DNA of 64,000 bases from Bradyrhizobium sp. NFR13 (GTDB taxonomy: Bacteria; Pseudomonadota; Alphaproteobacteria; Rhizobiales; Xanthobacteraceae): the NCBI RefSeq assembly GCF_900114605.1, contig NZ_FOTP01000001.1:1-64000 (forward strand), given 5' to 3'. The notes below the pieces were generated by a model. The model was not told the origin of the DNA, ran no database searches, and was given only the letters and a program-made list of their open reading frames with translations. Position 1 is the stretch's first letter; every line of letters begins with the position of its first letter. Below are positions 19,593-28,608 of the stretch, one piece after another. A program made the translations under genes and the position numbers.

Positions 19593-20081
19593 TCAGTAAT
19601 AATCCCGGAACGCATCCGCGAGACTGTCGGGCTGCCAGTCGATCTGGTCCGACGCAATCGGATCGTCTGACAGCAATGCACTCGCCTGCGTCTTGTAGTC
19701 CGGCGCCACATAGTCCGCCTGCGGCAGGCCACGGCGCACGATATCCTGATAGTTGAGATAATTGTCGCGATTGCCCACGAAGGTGCACATGCATTTGGCG
19801 GGATCGGCATAGAGATAGCGCGGACCGTTCGGCGTGTTGTGCACGACGAAGCGATAGGCCGGCAATTTGCTTAAGGCCACCTTCCCTGCGGCATCGTTGG
19901 CAAAGCGCGGCTTGAAGCCGGCGGACTCCATGTCGAAGCCGACTTTCTGCAGCGATGGGATCGTCGGCGCGTCGCGCGCGAGCAGCAGAGAAATATCGCA
20001 CAGCGCCAACACGGCAATGACGGCGAGCGCGGTGCTGCGCGGGCGCTGAATGGAAAGCATCGTCATCGTCACTGCGCGCAT
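19593..20081 (-). CDS. Conserved-type hypothetical protein with N-terminal membrane/signal segment
   Basis: A 162-aa protein I do not recognise. Residues ~14-35 (TALAVIAVLALCDISLLLA) are hydrophobic and could be a signal peptide or anchor. The rest is soluble, with a KCMCTFVGNRDNYLNYQDIVRRGLP block and an acidic C-terminus ending FRDYY. Two further ATGs lie 5 and 7 codons in, and no strong ribosome site picks between them. It is convergent with the binding-protein gene. Confidence 0.65.
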   Translation of the reverse strand: MRAVTMTMLSIQRPRSTALAVIAVLALCDISLLLARDAPTIPSLQKVGFDMESAGFKPRFANDAAGKVALSKLPAYRFVVHNTPNGPRYLYADPAKCMCTFVGNRDNYLNYQDIVRRGLPQADYVAPDYKTQASALLSDDPIASDQIDWQPDSLADAFRDYY

Positions 20082-20204
20082 GTCGCAAAACCCCGGCTAT
20101 GAGCGCGCATCGCCTCGCCGCCCTGTTGCCGGCGACAATACCGGCCCGCGCATGCGGTGTCACGGCAGCGCCGCCGCAGGACACAAGGCCGGTTAACAAA
20201 TCCA

Positions 20205-20438
20205 TCACGCCACCTCGCTGGCGACGAGCGCCTCCAGGACGCGCCAATACATTTCGTCCAGCATCGCTTGCTGCTGCCCGGCATTCAGAACGCGCCGCCG
20301 TTGAAACAGAAGACAGATCGGCCAGCTGCCTGTGCAATGGTGTGCACGACGACAGGCCTTGATGACGCAAGTGCGATGGGTGCGCAGGATGTTCGCATTA
20401 CCGCGCTCGATCTCCTCGATGCAGGCGGCGACGATCAT
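20205..20438 (-). CDS. Small cysteine-containing hypothetical protein
   Basis: A possible 77-aa protein with spaced cysteines (CIEEIERGNANILRTHRTC, then ACRRAHHC and CLL) and an amphipathic C-terminus (QQQAMLDEMYWRVLEALVA). The composition is more protein-like than the other frames here. No clear ribosome site is seen and I cannot name a family. Around it (20082-20204 and 20439-20651) I see no other gene. Confidence 0.4.
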   Translation of the reverse strand: MIVAACIEEIERGNANILRTHRTCVIKACRRAHHCTGSWPICLLFQRRRVLNAGQQQAMLDEMYWRVLEALVASEVA

Positions 20439-20651
20439 ATCCGACAGCCGCCTGGCCGCCAGGTCGCTCTTGGCTGCACTTCAATTCCACGATCACTAAT
20501 CATGGAGCGGCCTGTCTGGCCCGAGAGGCCCGGCCTCAGATATCATTGAAGCAATGAGTTTCCGGGTTCAGAAAGTGATCGCTCAATCTCGGCAACCTAA
20601 ACTTCCGACTCGAAGCACGAGGTCTATATTTTGCGGCGACCTGCGTCGGGG

Positions 20652-20864
20652 CTAGCCGACGCGCAAGCTATATTTCTTGTCGACGATCGGTGGCGCTGCG
20701 AGGAGCCGAACGGTCCATTTGGTCGCAGACGCATCCATGACGATTGACTTGACCGATCCCGTGAGCGTCTGGCCATTGAGTTGAAGCGCACGCGGTAACC
20801 CATGGTACTGGGCCAGCCGAGCTCGCCTGGCTTCGACGAAGTCGGTGATTTCGATGACCTGCAT
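20652..20864 (-). CDS. Small hypothetical protein
   Basis: A 70-aa protein, MQVIEITDFVEARRARL at the start and PIVDKKYSLRVG at the end. GGAG lies five bases upstream of the ATG. It looks like a small beta-rich protein (VRLLAAPPIVDKKYSLRV). No function can be given. The next gene upstream on this strand is the WQPI-type protein at 20931. Confidence 0.62.
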   Translation of the reverse strand: MQVIEITDFVEARRARLAQYHGLPRALQLNGQTLTGSVKSIVMDASATKWTVRLLAAPPIVDKKYSLRVG

Positions 20865-20930
20865 ATGCGCTCCAAATTGGATGCGGTACTCCAGACAAGG
20901 TCCGCAGCTAACAGAGGTAGCATCGCATGG

Positions 20931-21194
20931 TTAACGAAACATCGTGCTCGCAAGCAGCTCTGACGCCGGCGGCAGCTCAACGGGCGGAATTGACATCCAG
21001 ACTTTGGGGCCGCGGATGAGCGCCCTCGGTCCTTCATTGTCGCAAATCAGCCACTCGGTCTCGTCCCAGATCACAAGGCAAGGGAATTCCTGAGGCAGCT
21101 TTTCCTTGTTGCCCCTTATCCAGGTCCCGCCGGCAACGATGATCCGCTCATCATTCTTCGGTGCGGTGCTGATCGGCTGCCAACCTTCGCTCAT
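20931..21194 (-). CDS. DUF551-like small protein (WQPI-TAPK start)
   Basis: An 87-aa protein beginning MSEGWQPISTAPKNDERIIVAGG. This N-terminal block is typical of small DUF551-like proteins found in bacteria and phages. A tryptophan-rich middle follows (WIRGNKEKL, IWDETEWLI, VWMSIPP). AGGA lies about 11 bases before the ATG. The function of the family is unknown. Its presence among several small orphan genes is compatible with past phage input. Confidence 0.68.
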   Translation of the reverse strand: MSEGWQPISTAPKNDERIIVAGGTWIRGNKEKLPQEFPCLVIWDETEWLICDNEGPRALIRGPKVWMSIPPVELPPASELLASTMFR

Positions 21195-21398
21195 TCTGTA
21201 GATCCTTCGACAAAGTCCGTTCGACTCAAGCGCGCGGCGTCTCAGTTAGAGGGAGGGAGACCGGAGCGCCACAAGGAACTAGCGGTGAAGGCAGCAGATA
21301 TCCACGGCAATGGTGACAATCATCCCTTTCGCGTGCCGGAACACGGCAGGTTCCGCGAATTTGATTGACCGCGGCAGCGATGAGCGCATGGTTGACCG

Positions 21399-21737
21399 AT
21401 GCCTTTCAAACTCATCCCGGACGTCAAATCGAAGCAAAGAGATTGCTGGTTGATCCTCGAATTTAGTGGAGAGCCGATTTCCCTGTCGTTCGACGATGCA
21501 ATCGAGTTCAAGATTCAGATCAGCCACATTCAGGAAACGACAAGACCTAATGATCGCAAGATTGTGAGCGAAGTCGCGAACTGCTCAGCCCAGGTCGTTC
21601 CGAACTCGGGCGGCTTCGGGATCGTCTTTGAACATTCGCCGACGTCGACAACCAAGCTTTGGCTGAATGGGGATCAAGCGATTCGCTTCTCTGCAGAACT
21701 CCAGAAATTCATCGACATAGCCGGGAGCCGAAGTTGA
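21399..21737 (+). CDS. Hypothetical protein
   Basis: A 112-aa soluble protein of alternating beta-type character (WLILEFSGEPISLSFDDAIEFKIQI ... GGFGIVFEHS ... KLWLNGDQAIRFSAELQKFIDIAG). I recognise no family. Its stop overlaps the TTG start of the next gene, so the two are probably translated together. Confidence 0.6.
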   Translation: MPFKLIPDVKSKQRDCWLILEFSGEPISLSFDDAIEFKIQISHIQETTRPNDRKIVSEVANCSAQVVPNSGGFGIVFEHSPTSTTKLWLNGDQAIRFSAELQKFIDIAGSRS

Positions 21738-21943
21738 AGGGATTTTGGCTGGGTCACGTCGAACTGGTGCTGGCTGGCGTGAAATACGAAGCCCGGTATG
21801 AAATCGTGGATGAAATGATCCATCTTTCGGTCGTTGACAAGCTTATGGTGGTCGCGAAACCGCTGCCGGGAGCGACGTATGAAGAGAGTGCTCTCCACGC
21901 GCTCGAGCAATTTGCCACCGGCAACACCGTTGCACGGTACTGA
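21734..21943 (+). CDS. Hypothetical protein with TTG start overlapping the previous stop
   Basis: A 69-aa protein read from TTG 21734, which overlaps the preceding TGA (TTGA). From there the frame gives a compact sequence, KGFWLGHVELVLAGVKYEARYE, ending EQFATGNTVARY. The same frame is open upstream to 21659 but that part lies in the previous gene. The start is inferred from the overlap and the two-gene arrangement. Confidence 0.55.
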   Translation: MKGFWLGHVELVLAGVKYEARYEIVDEMIHLSVVDKLMVVAKPLPGATYEESALHALEQFATGNTVARY

Positions 21944-21971
21944 CGTCGAGACGCTGCTCGCCGGAATTGCG

Positions 21972-22160
21972 TCACTCGGCAGCGGATTTGCCCGCTTCGG
22001 TCGCTTCGTAGGCGATATCCGTTTTGTTCATGACGACGGGCGATAGCCAGCCAAGATCGACAAGGCGCTGATACCTGGTGCGATCAATATTGCCGGCCGT
22101 GTACTTTGCGCCTCCATGCGAGACGATTTCTCGGATCAGTTCGAGGTCTTCGTGATTCAT
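21972..22160 (-). CDS. Small hypothetical protein, possible winged-helix-like
   Basis: A 62-aa protein, MNHEDLELIREIVSHGG... with IDRTRYQRLVDLGWLSPV and a C-terminal IAYEATEAGKSAAE. The pattern (helix, YxxLVxLGWL, beta turn ending in T-x-x-G) resembles the wing of small DNA-binding domains. This is tentative. The ribosome site is weak. Confidence 0.55.
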   Translation of the reverse strand: MNHEDLELIREIVSHGGAKYTAGNIDRTRYQRLVDLGWLSPVVMNKTDIAYEATEAGKSAAE

Positions 22161-22206
22161 GATTCTTGACTCTGAAATCGGAGGGAGTTCGTGCCATCGC
22201 AGGACA

Positions 22207-23508
22207 TCAAGGCTCCATTGCCGCCAGCAGGCTTTTTATGTCGATCGTTGCGATATTCGAGTAGCTGTCCGAGATCGCATAGGGAAAGATGATCCTGTCA
22301 CCATGGCGCATTGCGCCGCATGTGTAGACCACATTCGGGACATAGCCTGCGCGTTCGGATGGTGCGGGCCGGAGAAGAGGCTCGCGCAGGCGGCCTAATA
22401 TCTTCGTTGGGTCGTTCTTGTCGAGAAGCGCTGCACCGATCGAGTATTTGCGGACTGGACCAACCCCGTGTGTCAGCAATAGCCATCCCTCATCCAGTTC
22501 GATGGGCGATCCACAATTGCCGATCTGCACGAATTCCCAGGGAGCGGCAGGCGTCAATATCGCTGTGCCGCCATCCCATGTGTACAGATCGTCCGAATAG
22601 ATCAAATAGAGGTTCTCGTTGTCCTGTCGCGCGATCATCGCGAACCGGCCGTCGATCTTCCGGGGAAAGAGCGCCATTCCCTTGTTCTGGGCTGCGTTGC
22701 CGCGAAGGGCAGAGAAGCGAAACGAGACGAAGTCGGACGTCTCGATGATCTCCGATCGGATCGCACGCCCGCTATATGCGGTGTAGGTCGCGTAGTATGT
22801 GTCTTTTTCGGCGCCGCTGAATTTGACGAAGCGTGCATCCTCGATGCCGTTCGATTGCGAGGCTGTGATCGGAAAGATGACCCGTTCGCTGATATCCTCG
22901 CCACGATCGAATAGGACGTCGATATCCTCGCCGTTCGGACCAGAGTCGAGGCGGCGCACCATCGGGTTTGATGCGAGACGGGTCGTCGGATCGATGCTGA
23001 CCGTGCCATCCTCTGCTATGAGGCCCGTCCGGAATGTCAGCGACGAGATATGGCCTTCACCGACCGCACGCAGGCTGAGAATGAAGCGAAGAGCACCACT
23101 GGCCAATCCGGACTGATCAGGATGGGGGACGATGCTGGGATTGAACAGTGCCGACGCCTCGAACGAATATTCGCTCAGAAAGTAGGCCCCGACGAGCTGG
23201 CGCTGGACCGCGGTGAACTGGGTGTGGTCCCGAAGCGCGTCCTCCATATCATCGGCGCGGGCTTCGAAGGTCTGAAGCAAATTGCGGTGACGGCCCAGAA
23301 AATTCTCCAACACATCGGCCAACTGTGCCTCTGCCGTCGGCGCGTCCAGCGCGAGGATCCGATCGACGATGTGATTGGCGCGGGTCTTGTCCGTCGGATT
23401 GAGATCGCGCGGCTCTGTGGCGGGCTTGAAAGGGCGGACGATGACGCGCGATGCGTCCGGCCGGAGGTACAGCATCTGGCGATCAAGTAAGGGAGATTTG
23501 GGGGGCAA
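22207..23508 (-). CDS. GH130-family glycoside phosphorylase/hydrolase
   Basis: A 433-aa protein. Residues ~1-120 are a helical extension. From ~120 on there is a five-bladed propeller with GH130 hallmarks: FNPSIVPHP, NGIEDARFVKF, NKGMALFPRKIDGRFAM, GNCGSPIELDEGWLLLTHGVGP and YVPNVVYTCGAM. Known GH130 members phosphorolyse or hydrolyse beta-mannosides. The start is unsure: TTG 23508 gives full length, and ATG 23475 (MLYLRPDAS) would remove 11 residues. It is 35 bases after a GT4 fusion gene and surely in its operon. Likely role: turnover or formation of a mannose-containing glycan. Confidence 0.85.
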   Translation of the reverse strand: MPPKSPLLDRQMLYLRPDASRVIVRPFKPATEPRDLNPTDKTRANHIVDRILALDAPTAEAQLADVLENFLGRHRNLLQTFEARADDMEDALRDHTQFTAVQRQLVGAYFLSEYSFEASALFNPSIVPHPDQSGLASGALRFILSLRAVGEGHISSLTFRTGLIAEDGTVSIDPTTRLASNPMVRRLDSGPNGEDIDVLFDRGEDISERVIFPITASQSNGIEDARFVKFSGAEKDTYYATYTAYSGRAIRSEIIETSDFVSFRFSALRGNAAQNKGMALFPRKIDGRFAMIARQDNENLYLIYSDDLYTWDGGTAILTPAAPWEFVQIGNCGSPIELDEGWLLLTHGVGPVRKYSIGAALLDKNDPTKILGRLREPLLRPAPSERAGYVPNVVYTCGAMRHGDRIIFPYAISDSYSNIATIDIKSLLAAMEP

Positions 23509-23543
23509 GGGAATCTCGATCAGTGAAAGGTAAAGGGATGGTG

Positions 23544-25820
23544 TCAGGCCACTCGTGGCGCGGATTTCGACTGGTCCTCGGCGATACGGGCCATATGCCG
23601 GATTTCGGAAAGCCCCAGCAGATACGAAACGACGGATTCGCCGCCCCGATTCTCATTGGCGCGGTCGGGATGCAGCCCATCACGGCAGCTTCCAGTTTCC
23701 AGGTCCACGAGTGGAATCGATAGATCGTTGCTTCCCAGAAACCAGGCGAATGCCTTGGCGGCTTCTGCCTTCCAATCGGCATCCTGATCGATGCGCCATG
23801 CCGCGAGGGAAGCCGCGATCGTCGCGGCGGCTTCGACCGGCTGCTGGTCGAAATTGCGGGGTTGCCGTCGGACGTCGTGAAATCCTTCGGTTCCGACTGG
23901 CCTGAATTGCCCGCTGGCAGAGGTCTGCTGTGCCAGCAGCCAGCGCAGGCTTCTCAGCCCCGCATCCAGATAATCCTGTCTCCGCAATGCTGTCCCGGTG
24001 ATGATGAGGGCCTGGGAGAGCCTTGCATTGTCATAGGAAAGCCCTTCCTCGAACCACACCCAATCGGCCGTCCCGGCCTTCTGGAAAAGGGCGAGAAGCT
24101 TGTCAGCGAGCAACGCCCGGATTGTCTCGGCGCGGTCATCGTCGGCGACGGCCGCGCAATACGCATCCAGTCCCAGCAGCGTGAATGCCCAGGCACGCGG
24201 GGAAAGAAATTCTTCAACGACCGGCAGCGCTTCAGAGAATAATGATGCGGCCCAGGCGCGCCGGGACCTGTTGGCGTCCGAAAGGACGCAAACGCCAAGG
24301 GCCCAGAGCGTACGGCCGTGGCTGTCCTCGGATCCGCTGTCTTCCAACCAGCCGCGATCGAAGGCCATGAAGTTCCGAAATCGATGCGTCCGCGGGTTCC
24401 AGGCATGTTGGACGAACGCAGCGAAACGCGACGTCAGCACCTCCGGCAGGCGCAACTCGCCCGGAGTGTTCAGCGCGCATGCCAGCAGCAAGGCGCGCGC
24501 ATTATCGTCGATGCAGTAGCCGTGCGAGCGGTCAGGCACGGAATGGACCGCATGCTGGAACAGCCCGGTGTCGTCGCACATCGACAGAAAATGACCAATC
24601 TGCATTTCCGGCGGCGCACGGCTGTCACGCAGCAGCGTGGTCGTGTCCGACTTTGCAATGGTCCTGAGCCTGTGACGGCGACCAGCATTCTCAAAAACCG
24701 AAATATATCGTTCGGCGGTCCGCTCCCACGTCATCGAGCGGCTGCTGGCATAGGCGCGCTTGCGCATCGCCTGGCGCAGGGGCGCATTCGTCAAAATCCT
24801 CTCGATCTCGAAGCCGATCGCGTCCGCGTCTGAAAACGGGACGATGATGCCCCGACCGTCTGCGAGAAGCTCACGTGCATGCCAGTAGGGCGTTGAGACG
24901 ACGGCCTTTCCCAGCCCGAAACTGTAGGCCAGAGTGCCTGACGTCATCTGGACTTCATTCAGGTATGGCGTGACGTAGACATCGCACATGGAGATGAAGT
25001 CGAGCAGTGTGCTCTGGTCGACAAAACAATCGAGGAATTCAACGTGATCGGCAACGCCGATGTCGCGCGCCCTTGCGATGAGGCTCTCGCGGTAGGCCTC
25101 CCCCTCATCCCGCACCAGATTCGGATGGGTGGCGCCAAGCACAACATAGACCGCATTGGGGCAGGCATTCAGGATGGAAGGCATCGCATCGATCATGAAT
25201 TCGATGCCTTTGTTGGGCGACAGTAGTCCGAACGTCAGAATGACGGACTTGTCGGCGAAGCCCAGTTTATCCTTGGCGTTGTCGGGCTCAACGAATGCGA
25301 AGTCGGGTATTCCGTGGGGAATAACCTCGATCTTCTCTTCGGCGATCTGATAGACGGTCCGCAGCAGCTCCCTGCCCTTCTCCGCCATGACCACAACCCT
25401 CGAGGACAACTCGATGATCCTGGTGAAGACGTCCCTTTGAACCGTGCTTGGTTCCGCAAGAACCGTATGGAGGGTTGTCACGATCGGCGTCTTGAGCAGC
25501 GACAGCAGCGGGATGATATCGCCTCCCGCTTCTCCGCCGAAAATTCCGAATTCATGCTGCAGTGAAATGATATCGAAGCGGCCCGCATTGAGGAACTCGG
25601 CGGCGCGGATGTAGTCGTTGATCAGACCATCATTGATCTGAATTCCGACGCTCGTCGGATAGTCATAGACGTGACCGTGATCGGTCATCGCCACAATGAC
25701 CGTTTTGGAATCCGCCCGCGAAGCTGCGACTGCGCTCTGCAAGTCGGTGGTGAAGGTTGCGATTCCACATCGGCGTGGAAGCGAGTTTCCAATAAATGCG
25801 ATACGGTTGAACACCGTCAA
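23544..25820 (-). CDS. GT4 glycosyltransferase fused to a C-terminal alpha-helical glycosidase-like domain
   Basis: A 758-aa two-domain enzyme. Residues ~5-380 are a GT-B fold glycosyltransferase: SLPRRCGIATFT at the start, LQHEFGIFGGEAG, nucleotide-sugar site FGLLSPNKGIEFMIDAM, and NEVQMTSGTLAYSFGLGKAVVS. The last lacks the second Glu of the usual E-x7-E motif. Residues ~420-745 look like an alpha/alpha barrel, with HGYCIDDNARALLLAC, DSHGRTLWALGVCV and WFEEGLSYDNARLSQALI. The pair with GH130 suggests a periplasmic-glucan or mannoside pathway; the exact product is not readable. Confidence 0.85.
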   Translation of the reverse strand: MTVFNRIAFIGNSLPRRCGIATFTTDLQSAVAASRADSKTVIVAMTDHGHVYDYPTSVGIQINDGLINDYIRAAEFLNAGRFDIISLQHEFGIFGGEAGGDIIPLLSLLKTPIVTTLHTVLAEPSTVQRDVFTRIIELSSRVVVMAEKGRELLRTVYQIAEEKIEVIPHGIPDFAFVEPDNAKDKLGFADKSVILTFGLLSPNKGIEFMIDAMPSILNACPNAVYVVLGATHPNLVRDEGEAYRESLIARARDIGVADHVEFLDCFVDQSTLLDFISMCDVYVTPYLNEVQMTSGTLAYSFGLGKAVVSTPYWHARELLADGRGIIVPFSDADAIGFEIERILTNAPLRQAMRKRAYASSRSMTWERTAERYISVFENAGRRHRLRTIAKSDTTTLLRDSRAPPEMQIGHFLSMCDDTGLFQHAVHSVPDRSHGYCIDDNARALLLACALNTPGELRLPEVLTSRFAAFVQHAWNPRTHRFRNFMAFDRGWLEDSGSEDSHGRTLWALGVCVLSDANRSRRAWAASLFSEALPVVEEFLSPRAWAFTLLGLDAYCAAVADDDRAETIRALLADKLLALFQKAGTADWVWFEEGLSYDNARLSQALIITGTALRRQDYLDAGLRSLRWLLAQQTSASGQFRPVGTEGFHDVRRQPRNFDQQPVEAAATIAASLAAWRIDQDADWKAEAAKAFAWFLGSNDLSIPLVDLETGSCRDGLHPDRANENRGGESVVSYLLGLSEIRHMARIAEDQSKSAPRVA

Positions 25821-26096
25821 TCTGCAGCCTCGTCATGTGATGGACAGATGCCGAAACGACGAAATGCGCGACGCGGCGTGGGCCGCGTCACTTAACGCTA
25901 TTCCGTTCGGATCATTGAATTAAGGCACGGCCAAGCACGGCCGGTAATGCACTTGATCAAGCGTGCGCCCTTTATCCTGGAATAGCCATCATTATCTTTG
26001 ACCGGGGTGCGATATGCCGCAGCAGCGAGCAGGCCGAATAAAACCCTTCGTCAGGCTGCAACGTGCTACTGCACTTGTTCACACACGGAGCACAAA
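25821..26096. other. 276-base intergenic region, probable divergent promoters
   Basis: No gene is seen. It separates the minus-strand GT4 operon from the plus-strand small gene at 26097, so promoters of both should lie here. A short direct repeat, GGCCAAGCACGGCC-like, occurs near 25927-25945. No confident -35/-10 pair was picked. Confidence 0.4.
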
Positions 26097-26225
26097 ATGG
26101 CCAAAGGCAATCGCGAGACCAAGAAGCCCAAGAAGGTTGCGGTAAAGACGATCGCTGCTGCTGAAAGTATGAAGGGCGGTGGCCCGAAGATAATGCCGAC
26201 GCTCGGTGCCGCCAAAAAGAAGTAG
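26097..26225 (+). CDS. Very small basic (Lys-rich) protein
   Basis: A 42-aa protein starting MAKGNRETKKPKKVAVK and ending LGAAKKK, preceded by CGGAG seven bases upstream of the ATG. It is highly basic and probably unstructured, with a conserved-looking GGGPKIMPTLG middle. Proteins of this type are common in rhizobia and unnamed; nucleic-acid binding is a guess from charge. Confidence 0.7.
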   Translation: MAKGNRETKKPKKVAVKTIAAAESMKGGGPKIMPTLGAAKKK

Positions 26226-26311
26226 CAGAATCGTATTGCGAGATACTCGCTGCTGTCAGTGCAGCGATTTCGCATTTCCCCGACGACGATCGGTAATCGC
26301 AAAATCGCAAG

Positions 26312-26533
26312 ATGAAAAATCTTGAGGATCAAGGGAACTCGATTTCCAACAAAGCTGCGATTCGAGATGCCTATGGCGTTCCGGCTATTTTTGCAGGATC
26401 TAAGACCGGCCAGGAAGACGCGCCCTTCGTGTTCATCAATGTCGGTGGCGAGGAACGTCGAATGAGAGCTGCCGAGTGGGACGCTCTACCAGCCTGGCTG
26501 GGAGATCGCCCGGCCTGGGCGATGAAGAGTTGA
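26312..26533 (+). CDS. Small hypothetical protein
   Basis: A possible 73-aa protein, MKNLEDQGNSISNKAAIRD... with VFINVGGEERRMRAAEWDALPAWLGDRPAW. The tryptophan-rich end and balanced charge look protein-like. No clear ribosome site and no known family. Confidence 0.5.
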   Translation: MKNLEDQGNSISNKAAIRDAYGVPAIFAGSKTGQEDAPFVFINVGGEERRMRAAEWDALPAWLGDRPAWAMKS

Positions 26534-26614
26534 TCCGATCATCGCGCTTGCAGCGCTGATTTTCCGAAACAGATTTGAATCGCTTGGACACTTCTGAGCA
26601 GAGATGGACCGCGC

Positions 26615-26845
26615 GTGATAGCAATCTCTAAACCGAACCCGATCGATGGTGATCATCAGCGAGTGGCGTTCGACATCCGTTGCGGAACACAACGCATCTC
26701 ATGCTCGCTCACCACCAATTTCCAAACCAAAGAGCTGGCGAAGCGGTACTTTCACGCCAATAGACCGCTGATCGAACAAATGGCGCGTAATCAGGTGGAG
26801 CAACGTGGCGCCCTCAACGGGGAGGTCAATCTTGAAATCGCATGA
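26615..26845 (+). CDS. Small hypothetical protein (possibly DUF1488-like)
   Basis: A 76-aa protein from GTG 26615, with AGAGATGGA upstream. The pattern RVAFDIRCGTQRISCSLTT followed by helical KELAKRYFHANRPLIEQMA and a polar end resembles DUF1488-type small proteins, but this is weak. It is followed 15 bases later by another small gene. Confidence 0.55.
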   Translation: MIAISKPNPIDGDHQRVAFDIRCGTQRISCSLTTNFQTKELAKRYFHANRPLIEQMARNQVEQRGALNGEVNLEIA

Positions 26846-26860
26846 CGATCAGGATGCGTC

Positions 26861-27118
26861 TTGAAAACGCTACTTTCCCGACATGACCTCGAACACGCAG
26901 CGCTTCTGCAGATCCGCAGTTGCTACGGGTGCGAAGACGTGACGTCTGTTCTCGTCGATGAAATCGCCGACCCTCGTTTTGAAACAAACTGGACAATTCT
27001 ATCGATTAATCGGGCAAGCGATATTCATCTGCGGCTTACGGCAGAGTTGCATACCGTACGGGCAATTGATGGCACGCAAGAAAGGCTTGGTAAGCTCTAC
27101 AACCTTCAGACTGATTGA
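26861..27118 (+). CDS. Small hypothetical protein with TTG start
   Basis: An 85-aa protein from TTG 26861, KTLLSRHDLEHAALLQIRSCYGCEDVTSVLVDEI..., ending GKLYNLQTD. It has the feel of a mixed alpha/beta single domain (WTILSINRASDIHLRLTAEL). It lies directly after the preceding small gene and may be co-transcribed. No family recognised. Confidence 0.5.
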   Translation: MKTLLSRHDLEHAALLQIRSCYGCEDVTSVLVDEIADPRFETNWTILSINRASDIHLRLTAELHTVRAIDGTQERLGKLYNLQTD

Positions 27119-27247
27119 TTCTCAACGTTCGTATGCACGTCTTCAAACTTGCCTGTCAGCCTCCGGCGTAAACCGAACGGCCCACTTTGAGAGCGTTCGC
27201 GTGAAAGGGCTTGACCATTCTCGCGATATGGCGAGGCGCCCAAGCGG

Positions 27248-28417
27248 CTATTTGTTCAGCGAACCGACTGGTATATCCAGGGTGTAAGTAAATCCCGAGG
27301 GTGGATAACCTAGGCGCACAGTACCGCTGAGTTGCTGTCCCAACGATTCCATCATGCGTGTGCCAAAGCTGCGACGGCTGGGCGGGTTGACGAGCGGGCC
27401 GCCGGTCTCGATCCAGCTTAGAGACAGTCTTTCCGATGCCTGGTCGATCTTCCATTCGATCTTCACAAACCCGCCTAGATCCGACAGAGCTCCGAACTTG
27501 GTGGCGTTGGTGCAGAGTTCGTTCAGCGTCATCGCCAAAGCGATGACCGCGCCGGAAGCGAGCTCAATTTCCGGCCCCGAGATGGCGAAGCGGCCCACCC
27601 CTTTGTTGTCGTATGGCTCAGTGGCATTGCGAATGATCATCGCAAGGCCGGCACCCGCCCAACTGACCTGCATCAGCAGGTCATGCGCTCGACCGAGAGC
27701 AAGAAGTCGCCCCTCGATAGCCTGCTGGGCATGCTGCACGCTGGTGGCGGTCCGCAGGCTTTGCGACGCGATCGCACTCACGGTTGCGAGGGTGTTCTTG
27801 ATGCGGTGATGCAATTCGCCCAACACAAGCTTTTGCAATTTGTCAGCCGCCTCGCGCTCCTTGGCGTCGATGCCCGCCTGCGCGAGCAGGAGCTTGGCGT
27901 CTATCCCGGCTTGCTCGAGTAACAGTCGCAGACTGTCGTTCTCGGCCACCAGATTTTCCTCGACAATCGACTGGCCTACCCGCGTCGGATGAACCGGGCC
28001 AGCCTCCCCGGAGACGACCTTGAGGGCGCCTGTGCCGATCATGTCCTGCAGTTCGACGATCATCTGCTCGCTGTCGATGGGTTTGCCGAAGAAGCGACTG
28101 TCTTTCGGCTTCTCGTCCATCGACGGATTTATCTGACCCGAGACGAGAATGATCTTGATGTCGGGCCATCGCTCATGAACCGCGTGAGCCAGCTTCAATC
28201 CATCGATGCTACCGGGCATCTGGATATCCGAGAACAGCAGCGAGATGTCGGATCGCGCTTCAAGCACGCTGATGGCCTGGTCCGCATTGGCCGCTTCGAT
28301 AGCCGTGAAGCCTGCGTCCTCGACGATGTCGACGGCGCGCATGCGCAGCACCATCTCGTCTTCGACGACAAGTACGTTGGTTCTGTTCTGGGATGGCACC
28401 AAAGCTGCTCCGGTCAA
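27248..28417 (-). CDS. Response-regulator/HWE histidine kinase fusion
   Basis: A 389-aa protein. Residues ~14-128 are a receiver domain (VLVVEDE, phosphoacceptor D64 in LFSDIQMPGS, Lys in FFGKP). A linker contains an 11-residue tandem repeat, LLLEQAGIDAK / LLLAQAGIDAK (165-186). The HWE kinase core follows, with ELHHRIKNTLATV (His near 204), NELCTNATKFGAL as N-box, and WIETGGP. It probably autophosphorylates and signals by phosphotransfer. The receiver is very similar to the separate response regulator at 56439-56831. Confidence 0.88.
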   Translation of the reverse strand: MTGAALVPSQNRTNVLVVEDEMVLRMRAVDIVEDAGFTAIEAANADQAISVLEARSDISLLFSDIQMPGSIDGLKLAHAVHERWPDIKIILVSGQINPSMDEKPKDSRFFGKPIDSEQMIVELQDMIGTGALKVVSGEAGPVHPTRVGQSIVEENLVAENDSLRLLLEQAGIDAKLLLAQAGIDAKEREAADKLQKLVLGELHHRIKNTLATVSAIASQSLRTATSVQHAQQAIEGRLLALGRAHDLLMQVSWAGAGLAMIIRNATEPYDNKGVGRFAISGPEIELASGAVIALAMTLNELCTNATKFGALSDLGGFVKIEWKIDQASERLSLSWIETGGPLVNPPSRRSFGTRMMESLGQQLSGTVRLGYPPSGFTYTLDIPVGSLNK

Positions 28418-28608
28418 GGCGGGAGCACTACCGGGCCCTCAGTCACCGAGCGCCTGTTCGTAGGGCGGTGATCTCCGGAGAGTACTTGTTTCGGTGTCTG
28501 CTGTCGATCTAATCCGCCGATCCAATCCGCAGCGTCAGGCAGGGAACTTATGATCAATTGGCGAATTGCCCCTTGTCACCCCGCAGTCGCGCCGGTGACG
28601 AGGTAACC

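Noticed and set aside
18568-20370. Minus-strand open frame of 600 aa across binding protein 2 and beyond
   Set aside because: Antisense to a certain gene; no domain visible; a different frame at 19593-20081 is the better candidate.
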